Assembly: GCA_964647545.1 (NCBI GenBank) | Contig: CAZYHS010000013.1 | Coordinates: 1 to 54,756 of the forward strand | Reading direction: 5' to 3' | Length of the DNA: 54,756 nucleotides | Origin: CAZYHS01 sp964647545 | GTDB lineage: Bacteria; UBA10199; GCA-002796325; 1-14-0-20-49-13 | Part shown: positions 1 to 8,600 of the stretch, piece after piece | Position numbering within the stretch: the first letter of the stretch is position 1 | Layout of the letters: every line of letters begins with the position of its first letter | Translations under genes and position numbers: made by a program | Notes under the pieces: model-generated | Told to the model about the DNA's origin: nothing | What the model saw: the letters and a program-made list of their open reading frames with translations, nothing else | The model's database searches: none

Positions 1-959
1 CCCTTTTTGATGAATAGAACCTTACCGACATATTTTGGCGTGTGTGCCCAGATTTCTTCGTGGCCCCAAGGTTTGGGGACGATTTTTCTCCACGGGTGCT
101 CTTTGTCGCCGTTCATGACGGCCTTGACTCTTGGCGCGATGTCAACTCCGGCCTTGGCCAGCTGAGCGACACTTTCCCATGTGCCGATGTCGCTCCAGCC
201 GATGTCTGCCTCTATCGTTGCCACGTTCTTTGACTTTTCAAGGAGCGCGTGGTCGATCGATATCGAACGCGTACTTTCGAAATAATCGAATATTGGAGCT
301 TTTTTCGGGAGAAGCTCTTTAGCGTGGAGCCCTACCTCGTTCTTTAGAACGTCGCTTCTCCAGACAAAGATGCCGCCGTTCCACAAACAGCCCTCTTCGA
401 TATATTTTTGGGCAGTAGCGGCATCGGGTTTTTCGTGAAATGTTTTTACGGTCGAAAAGCCGTCTTTCTTGGTGTTGGGTAAAATATAGCCGTAATCAAC
501 CGATGGTCTGTCGGGTTTCATTCCAAGAGTGACAATGTAACCGCGACCGGCGACCTCGACGGCCTTACGCAAAATCTTGGTAAAGCCGATGTCGTCTCGG
601 ATGAAATGATCGCTCGGCATTGAAATGATCGTGCATTTGCCAAGGCGTTTTTCAATTAATGATGTGGAAAATATCAAGGCCGGCGCCGTATTTTTTTTGA
701 GCGGTTCGGCAATGATGTTTTCCGTCGGTAGTTCCGGCAATTGTTTGGCGACTTTGGAAATGTAGCGGACGTTTGTAGAAACAAAGACTTTATTTGCCGG
801 TATCAGCTCCAGCAGTCTTTTAAATGTCTGCTGAAGCAATGAGCCGCTTCCGACAAAGTTTAGGAATTGTTTTGGATCGTCTGGAGTTGAAAGAGGCGAA
901 AATCTTATTCCTTCGCCTCCGGCCATGATAATCGCCGCGATCTTTTGAGAAGCTTTCAT
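1..959 (-). CDS. manC: Mannose-1-phosphate guanylyltransferase, probably bifunctional ManC type (3' end cut by window)
   Basis: Makes GDP-mannose from mannose-1-phosphate and GTP for surface polysaccharide. Reading leftward from the ATG at 959, 319 codons are open to the window edge. The nucleotidyltransferase signature is near the N-terminus: Gly14-Gly15, Gly17, Arg19 and the PKQF block at residues 29-32. It is followed by the VDYGYI block, an EKP motif and LWNGGIF. The usual RLWP after the glycines reads RFSP here. The last visible residues (KPWGHEEIW, then YVGK and FIKKG) match the start of the cupin-type phosphomannose isomerase domain, so a two-domain enzyme is likely, though most of that domain lies outside the window. 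An in-frame ATG at 977 would add six residues. Neither start has a good Shine-Dalgarno. The ManC family is clear; bifunctionality is inferred. Confidence 0.85.
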   Translation of the reverse strand, partial: MKASQKIAAIIMAGGEGIRFSPLSTPDDPKQFLNFVGSGSLLQQTFKRLLELIPANKVFVSTNVRYISKVAKQLPELPTENIIAEPLKKNTAPALIFSTSLIEKRLGKCTIISMPSDHFIRDDIGFTKILRKAVEVAGRGYIVTLGMKPDRPSVDYGYILPNTKKDGFSTVKTFHEKPDAATAQKYIEEGCLWNGGIFVWRSDVLKNEVGLHAKELLPKKAPIFDYFESTRSISIDHALLEKSKNVATIEADIGWSDIGTWESVAQLAKAGVDIAPRVKAVMNGDKEHPWRKIVPKPWGHEEIWAHTPKYVGKVLFIKK

Positions 960-1044
960 GGAGGCGAAAGCTAACATGCAAACGAACGCGGCATAAAGCC
1001 TTTTTTACTAACGGCGAGGAGCGCCGCAGGTAAAACCTAAATTT

Positions 1045-4000
1045 CTATCGTGATTCTAAAAGTTCGGGGTTTTTCAAGCGAAGTCGTCCTTCGGCGTTTC
1101 TGATGACAGTATCGTGGTTGTGCAATATCTGTTCGGCCGCAGATCTCAGTTCTTCCTGTTCTTCGGAATCGGCGCTTATCATTACGAAATCGCGCAGGAC
1201 CTCGGCGGTTGCAACGATGAACGCCATGTCGAAGGTGTCGCTGTCTCCGTCGTTGACGGGAACGTTGTTCAGAAACCAGTCGTAATAATTTATGAAATTA
1301 TTGGCGATTTCGCCGATGGTGTATTCTCCGTGTTCGGCATAAACGTTGTGGGCATCTTTATAATGTACCGAGTAGTCGTGGCCCTCTTTTGATTCGCCGA
1401 GCAGAATTAGGCCAAGATGCTTTTTGAAACCTTTAAGCGCGATAGGGCTAGGTTTATAGAATGTTTCGTTGTTAAGTCCTTCTGTGAGCAATCTCTCCGT
1501 GCCGGCCAATGGTTCAAGTATGCCCATGCTGTCAGCGATCTTTTCGCGTAAATATTCTTTGTCAAACTTAGGCTTGCTGTCGAAGTTGGATATGCCGGTT
1601 CTAAAGCCGTTAACGCGCGGCAGATATTTATTTGCAGCTTCTCCCCAAAGCCATTTGAACGGCAGGTAGGCGCTGCGCGATCCGAGTTCGGCCCACAGGC
1701 TGTCCATGTCGAACGGGGCCTTAAGGTACGGGAAGGAGATGTAGGCGCCGAAAAGATAGGCAAAGCCTTTTTCATAGACCGCATAGGGGAAATGTGCATC
1801 TTGAGCCATCGATTGCATGGCTATAGTCCCAGCGATTACCGGAGTTGTATAAATGAACTCCATCGTTCTTCCTAAAAGTGTGTGCATCTTTACCTGCCGG
1901 CCGCCGTAATTTTTAAACTCCCATAGAATGCCCTGATTTCTTTTGTTTTCTATCGACCTAAAGAATGCGCCGCCATATTTTCCAAAATGCTCGATCGCGT
2001 ATTTTTTTGAACGATAGACGGCCGGATCGATAAGCGAGTGAATCGAACGCGAATCTCCTTTGATTATCCAGTTGCTGTAAGCTCTAAGAGGGGCGCCGCA
2101 AGCCAGTTCGAAAAGAATGTTCCAGCCGTTGGGTTTTTTCAGGTCGTTGCCGCCTTGGACCTGAGTCATATATTCCTGACCTATCGTGAAGGCTAAAAAT
2201 ATTGCCGACCCGCTGCTTTTAAGCTGCAGAACAATTCGTGCGAGCTGATTGAACGGCATCGCCATTCCAATCGCCCCTTCCAGCGATAATTTTCCGTCGT
2301 TGGCCGCAAGGTCATACGCGGCATAAAGGCTCCCCGGTACCCACTGCAGAAGCTCCTTTGTATGCTGCAAAAATCTGACCCCCTGCGAAGCTCCTCTCCA
2401 AACATTTTTGGCCAAATATTCGGCAAGCCGGTTTTCGCGCGCCGAAAAGGACTCGGCAGGTCTCCAGAAGCTGTGCTTGATGTTGTGTTTCCAGAGGCCT
2501 CGCCAGAACTCTTTGGATAAATAAGATCTCGAAGCGGAGAATGTGAATTCTGCGCTTGCTTCCGCCGCTCCTGCCGCAGCCTGCGCCGCTATTGAAGCGG
2601 ATTCGCCTGCGACAATTCCAGCGGCCGCCTCCGCTACGAGAGCGCTGCCGGTCAGTTTAGCTCCGATGATGTGCGCTCCAACCTTCACAATGCCAGTGCC
2701 GATCAGTCCTCCGGCCGAGCCAAAAAATAGACCGCTAAACGCGGCGTTGGAATAAGCGTTGAATTTGTACCCTTCAGCTTCAAGCCTGCCGACCAGCGAA
2801 ACGCCGGTCTTGCCGGCGTCAGAGATGTAGGCCGAGTGCCCCTCAGCGTTATCGTCGGTAGTTTCATAATCGTAAAGAGCCCCCGATATAACGCTGCCGA
2901 TCGCACCTCCTATCGAACAACCTGCCTTTGCTCCCGGGGCTGCACCGACACCTCCAAAGTAACTTCCAACGATCGCGCCGATTCCCATCCCGATCATGCA
3001 ACCGGCACCGCCCCCTGCGGCTCCCATTCCTAGGGTTGCCGCTTTATGGCCGAGGCTGTCGTCGATTTGCAGAAAGAAAGCTTCTTCTCTTTCGGAGGCG
3101 TCGATCCCCTCGGCTTTGCCGGAAAGGTCGAGCCCTTTGGTTGTGCATCCGTTAGCCAGCTTGTGTGGATAAAGGTTATAAAGTTTTGCAAAGGCGGCAA
3201 TTGCGGTCTCGGTCTTTGAATGTTCTGCAAGCAACTGCGGAAGTTCTTTATCGAGAGCCAAAGAATAATTGTGCCTTGCCATGTTGCCATCGACCTTTAT
3301 TTGAAAGTCGAGAGCCGCGATATGTTCGGAAGCTTTCTTTTTCTGCTCAGGAGAACCGGCGATGGCGTGTCTGATGAGCGTGCGCTGCGCTTTGATAGCC
3401 ATTACGGAATAATTTGCGTGGGCTGTTGCCGCTTCTCCCGAGCCGCCGTTTTTTAACGCAAGTTCGATTATCCCCGATTTTTTTGTGGCGAGCTCCAATA
3501 TGCCGACGGTGAGCTGAGCGTACAGCACGGCCTCGTCGAAGGGGATGGCCCCTTTTGTTTCGGCAAGGCGCGCATCAATCATTGTCATGAGACTTTTTTC
3601 AGCCTCTTGAATTAACTCTTGGTCGTTACCGGCAACGGCCGCTTTGTAATAGACCTGCCAAGTATGCAGCCTTGCAGCCAAGATCATCTCTTTTGTGCCG
3701 GTTTCCCGCGATTCGGCGGGCGAAAAAAATCCGGCGGGGGAGTAGCCGGCCGTAACAAAATCGCTATCGTTAGTATCCAACCCCATGATTTCGGCAGGAG
3801 ATGCTGATAGATCCTGCAGCTTGGTAAGCTCTTCGTTGGATAGAATAGACCCAAGTTGACTGTTGGAGCCGGCGCCGTTTACAAAAAGCCATCGCGCCAG
3901 TCTGATGGCATCGGGGTGTTCCTTTACAAACGCGCCGATGAAGAGATCCAGCTCTGATTGAGGTTTTGCGTTTTCAACTTTGCCGACAAATTCTGCAAGG

Positions 4001-4848
4001 GCGTTCGTCTCTTTTTCCAGTTTCGCGAAAGCTCGCTCTACTTTTTCAAAAACTCTCTCAAGCGCAGGAAATTTCGAATTGAAGACAGCTGCGAGCTCTT
4101 TGGTTTTTTCGGCCAGTTGTTCCAAGGGGAGCACGTTCATCGCCGCCGCGTAATAGTTGTTGGCTTCGGCCAGAGTGTCGGCGTGTTTTGACGCCAGCAT
4201 GTACTCGTCGTGCGCTGCCTTCCATTCGCCAAGCTCTTCAAGTTTGCGCCCGATTGCAAAGTAGGTGGGGGCCGTTAGCGGAGAGCCTTCCGGTGCGCCG
4301 CTGGCCGAAACTATAACGCCATGGATTTCGCCGAGCATTTTGTTGAGTCGCTCGGTCTTCCTTGCTTCCAGAAGGGCAACGTTATGTTCGCCTTTCTCTT
4401 TCGCCTTTTCGATCATCATGGCGGTTACTATCGACTCTTGAGAATCCCAATCGAGCCGGTCGGCTTCAACTTGCCGGTGGGTTTTTACCCATTCGCGCGT
4501 GTTATTTTTTTCTTCTTCGATGAGGTGATTGAACTTCGGTATTTCCCACCATTCGTAGCCGGTAACTATTAGTGCGGTCACCTGTTCTCCCGCGGCTTGC
4601 CAGTTTTGTGTCGCGATAGCTTTATCGAGAGCATTTTTCGCCAAATACCAACTCTCTTGAATTTGCGCAAACTCGGCCCCTTTTTCGGGGTCTTTAAATG
4701 TAGGTTTGGGTTGAAAAACTGTGGTTTCTTCGGGAAGTGAGAGGTACTGACTGTTTACGCAAACATTGTTGTTGTCAGAAAAATAGACGGCATCGGCATC
4801 TCTTTCGGGAGTCTGAGCGATTTTTACAGATGCGATGCGTTGGGTCAT
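1045..4848 (-). CDS. Giant protein of unknown function, helical N-terminal half and glycine-zipper segments
   Basis: I do not recognise this 1267-residue protein. No signal peptide is visible. Residues 1 to about 590 look almost wholly helical, with TPR-like pairs of amphipathic helices. Residues about 603-657 form a Gly/Ala-rich hydrophobic stretch of GxxxG type, ending in the acidic DYETTDD. A second small-residue hydrophobic stretch follows at about 698-768 and a third at about 840-900. Further hydrophobic patches lie near residues 995-1050, and the C-terminus is charged and helical. The layout matches the 1637-residue protein at 5687-10600, suggesting divergent paralogues. It is transcribed away from the small gene at 5137 across a 288-bp AT-rich spacer. 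Glycine zippers are common in membrane-inserting or pore-forming proteins, but that function is only a guess. Confidence 0.8.
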   Translation of the reverse strand: MTQRIASVKIAQTPERDADAVYFSDNNNVCVNSQYLSLPEETTVFQPKPTFKDPEKGAEFAQIQESWYLAKNALDKAIATQNWQAAGEQVTALIVTGYEWWEIPKFNHLIEEEKNNTREWVKTHRQVEADRLDWDSQESIVTAMMIEKAKEKGEHNVALLEARKTERLNKMLGEIHGVIVSASGAPEGSPLTAPTYFAIGRKLEELGEWKAAHDEYMLASKHADTLAEANNYYAAAMNVLPLEQLAEKTKELAAVFNSKFPALERVFEKVERAFAKLEKETNALAEFVGKVENAKPQSELDLFIGAFVKEHPDAIRLARWLFVNGAGSNSQLGSILSNEELTKLQDLSASPAEIMGLDTNDSDFVTAGYSPAGFFSPAESRETGTKEMILAARLHTWQVYYKAAVAGNDQELIQEAEKSLMTMIDARLAETKGAIPFDEAVLYAQLTVGILELATKKSGIIELALKNGGSGEAATAHANYSVMAIKAQRTLIRHAIAGSPEQKKKASEHIAALDFQIKVDGNMARHNYSLALDKELPQLLAEHSKTETAIAAFAKLYNLYPHKLANGCTTKGLDLSGKAEGIDASEREEAFFLQIDDSLGHKAATLGMGAAGGGAGCMIGMGIGAIVGSYFGGVGAAPGAKAGCSIGGAIGSVISGALYDYETTDDNAEGHSAYISDAGKTGVSLVGRLEAEGYKFNAYSNAAFSGLFFGSAGGLIGTGIVKVGAHIIGAKLTGSALVAEAAAGIVAGESASIAAQAAAGAAEASAEFTFSASRSYLSKEFWRGLWKHNIKHSFWRPAESFSARENRLAEYLAKNVWRGASQGVRFLQHTKELLQWVPGSLYAAYDLAANDGKLSLEGAIGMAMPFNQLARIVLQLKSSGSAIFLAFTIGQEYMTQVQGGNDLKKPNGWNILFELACGAPLRAYSNWIIKGDSRSIHSLIDPAVYRSKKYAIEHFGKYGGAFFRSIENKRNQGILWEFKNYGGRQVKMHTLLGRTMEFIYTTPVIAGTIAMQSMAQDAHFPYAVYEKGFAYLFGAYISFPYLKAPFDMDSLWAELGSRSAYLPFKWLWGEAANKYLPRVNGFRTGISNFDSKPKFDKEYLREKIADSMGILEPLAGTERLLTEGLNNETFYKPSPIALKGFKKHLGLILLGESKEGHDYSVHYKDAHNVYAEHGEYTIGEIANNFINYYDWFLNNVPVNDGDSDTFDMAFIVATAEVLRDFVMISADSEEQEELRSAAEQILHNHDTVIRNAEGRLRLKNPELLESR

Positions 4849-5069
4849 GGTCGCGTTTCTCCGTAGCCAGATTTGAGCGAGTACGGCACCCTAAAGCAAA
4901 AAACAGCCTCTATATATTTTGTCGGCAAAAATTAGAAAAAGTTGCCTGTTATTATTTATACGCCCCTTATTTTTTTGGCACGATTTTTTTATAGTAAATA
5001 TCCAGAAAAATCAACCCTTTATATTGAATTAATCGCATAAATTATCATTTTTCAGAAAAATTCATTTTG

Positions 5070-5097
5070 TTGACAGCAGAGCTGGGCTTGTTGTAAT
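5070..5097 (+). promoter_or_regulatory. Sigma-70-type promoter upstream of the small acidic protein gene
   Basis: A perfect -35 TTGACA (5070-5075) is followed after 16 bases by TGTAAT (5092-5097), five of six matches to the -10 consensus. Transcription would begin near 5104, leaving a leader of about 30 bases before the ATG at 5137. The promoter lies in the 288-bp spacer (4849-5136) between the divergent giant-protein gene and the small gene. The rest of that spacer is AT-rich and shows nothing else I can name. Confidence 0.6.
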
Positions 5098-5136
5098 TCG
5101 CCGGATAATAAAATATATCTAAAAAATGGAGGCTTT

Positions 5137-5532
5137 ATGGGAATCGACGGCGCTGTTTTGACAAAGGGATGTCAGGCTTTGGCCGATTTTTTTGAGGATA
5201 ACTTTTCTTTAGATTGCCGACCGGCCCTTTCAGACAGGTTTAGCTGCGGTTTAATATGCGCCGATAAATCTTCTCAAAACGAATATTCGATAAAAGTCGC
5301 CGATACGTATTCTCCGGCAGAAGTTGATTTGAACTGTTTTTTAAGGTCAGACGTCTTAACCTGTTCGGCTAGGAATAACGATTTTCATCTCTTTTTCTCG
5401 TTTGACGGGTCAAAAGTCACTCCAGTTTCAGGTCATATTGCCTCTTCTCTCGACTCGATCTGCGAGAGAAACGCCATGTTATTTGACATGCTCTCTTCTT
5501 TGGAACTGTTTTGGATTCCATCTTCATGGTAG
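5137..5532 (+). CDS. Small acidic cysteine-containing protein of unknown function
   Basis: A 131-residue protein with a good Shine-Dalgarno (GGAGG) just before the ATG and a strong promoter, so it is very likely real. It has about 18 acidic against 9 basic residues and seven cysteines. It has no signal peptide or membrane segment. Predicted layout: an N-terminal amphipathic helix (about residues 8-24), a run of beta strands (about 35-95), and a C-terminal helix (about 103-125). Size, acidity and this alpha-beta-alpha order resemble CesT-type secretion chaperones, but no family motif proves it. It sits between two giant proteins, 154 bases upstream of the 1637-residue gene on the same strand. 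A partner of those proteins is possible. Function unknown. Confidence 0.7.
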   Translation: MGIDGAVLTKGCQALADFFEDNFSLDCRPALSDRFSCGLICADKSSQNEYSIKVADTYSPAEVDLNCFLRSDVLTCSARNNDFHLFFSFDGSKVTPVSGHIASSLDSICERNAMLFDMLSSLELFWIPSSW

Positions 5533-5573
5533 CCGCTAATTCTCTATAAACAGTTTTAAAATTTTCTTTCCGC

Positions 5574-5637
5574 TTGACACCTCTTTAGGTCTTATAATAC
5601 CCACGCTCGAACAAAATAAATAGCTAATAATATTAGC
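5574..5637 (+). promoter_or_regulatory. Possible promoter and 15-bp palindrome upstream of the 1637-aa gene
   Basis: TTGACA (5574-5579) and TATAAT (5593-5598) are both perfect sigma-70 hexamers, but only 13 bases separate them, which is short for sigma-70. Just downstream, 5623-5637 is a perfect odd-length palindrome, GCTAATA-A-TATTAGC, about 50 bases before the start codon. It could be an operator. The hexamers may also be coincidental in AT-rich DNA. Confidence 0.3.
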
Positions 5638-5686
5638 AACTTTTTCTGCCCTGAGCCGAATAAATAATTGTTGTGCGGAGGCTGCC

Positions 5687-8600
5687 ATGAATATGGACAA
5701 GCTTGCATCTGATTTTCTCAAGCACATCGGTCTGACGAATGAAAAGACCGTTACTTCTCAGACCCTTGTTACCGATGAGGCGTGTGTCGATGAATCGTCA
5801 TTTGTCGCCGCTCCTGTTCCGGTTTCCGAAGAAGATCTCTATTCCTGTTCTGCTCCGCTTCCATTTTCTGCAAGTGTCTGTACTCATCCTTTTACCACGG
5901 GTAATGTTTTTGAGTGGGCTGTCGATAAATTTGAAAAAGAATTTGATGCGGTAGATTTCAGAAACAGAATATCTCTGCTTGCCGTAGATCCTCAGCAGAT
6001 TTTTGCGCTGAATTTTCCGGAGGGGTTGCCACAAGCCGTATTTAAAGACCTTGTAGCAGACGGAGTTGTATCGTCGGACGAGTTCGGGAAAAGGCTGGAT
6101 GCGGCGTGGGGGGTTTTTCAAATTGATGTCTTGACCGAAGCCATCTCTCTTTGGAACACGGTGCTATCGCTTGCGGCGGAAAGGACTCCCAAAGAGGCGA
6201 TCGAAGAGCTGATGAATATTAAGGTGGCCGGCAGCAGCCTGTTTAGCCCTCTTGCGCAGGATATCCCCGGAGATCTCAATAATAAAAAAATTGCTTTAAA
6301 TGCCGCGTCGTGGGCCATTGATAGCGGCGACATGCTCATCAAATATTTGGAACAGGATTTAAAGCTTAAGTTTCCTCTCCCCACGCAAGAGCAGGCCGAC
6401 AAGTTGAAGGCGTTTCGCGCTTCGGTCCTTAGCCGATTTATCGAAGTTGTTGACGGTGCGGTCAATTCAAAATTTAACGGTGATCCGTTCTTAAAGTGGA
6501 AGAACGTTGAATTTTTAATTGAACGTCTAGGTCTCAATTACAACGGCGACATGCTGCTCTTTAAGGCTGTTGAGACTGCGGTCGTTAATCTTGCGAGTCA
6601 GGTTTCAAAGGACGATCCATCTCTTGCGGTTCTTTTTAAGCTCGAATTCTATTCCAAAACGGGCTCGCTCGACATGGCGATGATAGAGAAGCTCGAAGCC
6701 GAAATGGGGCTCCCCGAAGCTTCCAAAAAGATGTTTACCGGCGCCCTCGATCAGGCTTACGCTCTATTGACGCCTGATGAATTTGTGCCTCCTATTGACG
6801 AAAGCACCGGAAAACCCAAAGAAATAGACCTTGCCTCTGCAAAGATCGCGGAACTGGCTTCGGCAAATCCTTCGTTCGCCGTAACTTGGTCGAGGCTGTG
6901 GACCGAGCGGTATTTAAGGGAACTTAGTGGGCGTTCGCTCGATCTTGAAAGAATTGCGGGGCTTGAAAAACGTTTTAACTTCATTATTAAGCGCTGTCGC
7001 TATGCAAGATCTGAAAGCGCTAACTGGAAAGTTGAAAGTGAATTTTACCTACGAGCTATCTATACGATAACTGCGGTTTGGGGGGCAAAGAACGGCCCGA
7101 TGTTGCAGCGGCTTGTCACGTGCAAAGACAGAATCGTAAATGTCGATGCAGTTGCGGCAAGAGCGAAAGAGATGCAGAATTTTGCCGTGGAGGCCGATCT
7201 CGTTGTCCCTTCGGGCGGGGAAAATAGCAAACATTTCCGGGAAGTCGTCGCCGCTATCTACTGGCTGGCATATGTCGAATCTTATTTTGCAGGCGGACTC
7301 TTTTTAACGGCCGCCGGCAATGTCGAATTGCTTCCCGACAAAGTTAAAGGGACCCAATATTACGGCGAGGCTCTCAAAGGCTTAAGAGAGAGATTTGGCG
7401 AAACGGTGATTGACGAGCAGGGGAAATTTTTAAGCGGCAACGTGTCGTCAGAGCTGAAGGCCCTTGCCGAGGATAGAACGGTCACATTCTTTCTATCGAG
7501 CAAAAACTTGTGGCGTGAAACGATGTTGCCTGCCGTCGGTGCTATCATAGGTTCTGTCGGCGGCCCTATTGGCAGTATGGCCGGTGCCGGAGTAGGCAAG
7601 TTTGCAAATCAGCAGGGGTTGAAAAACGACCCCGGAGCAAGAAGGCTGATAAACGAATCGAGAGCGACCGGCTTGTCGCTGATTCCCGAAAGCGAAGCCA
7701 GCGCACGCGAACTTGAAAACGTCATTAATTACGGAATGGTCGTCGGGTTGTCGGGGCTTGGCGCAAAGCTTAACTACACCATTTTAAGCGGCGGTTCCAA
7801 ACTTGTTTTAGCGGTTGGCCGTAGCGCCTTGGCCGCCGGAAGGGCCACCCCAAGATTTATCGATACTTTTATAAAAACCATCACCAGCATGCCCGCCAAT
7901 GCAAGGCTCTTGTTCTCTCGAGGCGGGGCTTGGGGTGGAAGCAAGGTCCTTTTTTCGAGGAGCACTTCGGCCGTATTGGATGGCGTAAAAAGCTTCGGCG
8001 GCAAATCTTGGAAGGTAATTGCTACCGACAGACAAAAACAGATTGCTCCTTTGCTGGCCAAGAGGCTGGCAAAAAAGGGGGCCGACGGAAAGCTCAACAT
8101 CATCGATCATTTTGCCGCGCGGTTTACCGAAAATATGGCCTTTGCCGTACATTTCAGGCTCCTTCTCGGAGTTACCGCGGCCGCGGTAGATTATTATTTT
8201 ATCCCTCCGCGAGATTCCGAAATTCGCGAAGGAAGAGAGCGTTCGTTCGGATTGCTCGGCGGGTTTGGTTTCTCTCTTTGGATAAACGAATTCGTCGGCG
8301 CCATGCTTATGGGATTTAACGGCGGCGGTTCTCTCGCGGCGACAATAGGAAGATTCGGGCTTGAGACGGCGATCCTTTCTGCGCAGGGTTTTTCTATCAG
8401 CAACATGCCTTTGGGCTACCTAATGGTGGCTATGGGGCTTTCGAACGTTATCAGAGGCACAAATAAAATTTACGTCGAAGGCGTGCCGCAGCTTCAGAAG
8501 GCCCGTTTGTATCGCGGCGTTCTAAAGTTCATGCAAAAGAACGGCATTGATGATCTGGCGGTGCCGCAGTCGGTCATCGGAAGAAGCGCCTCGAAGGTCA

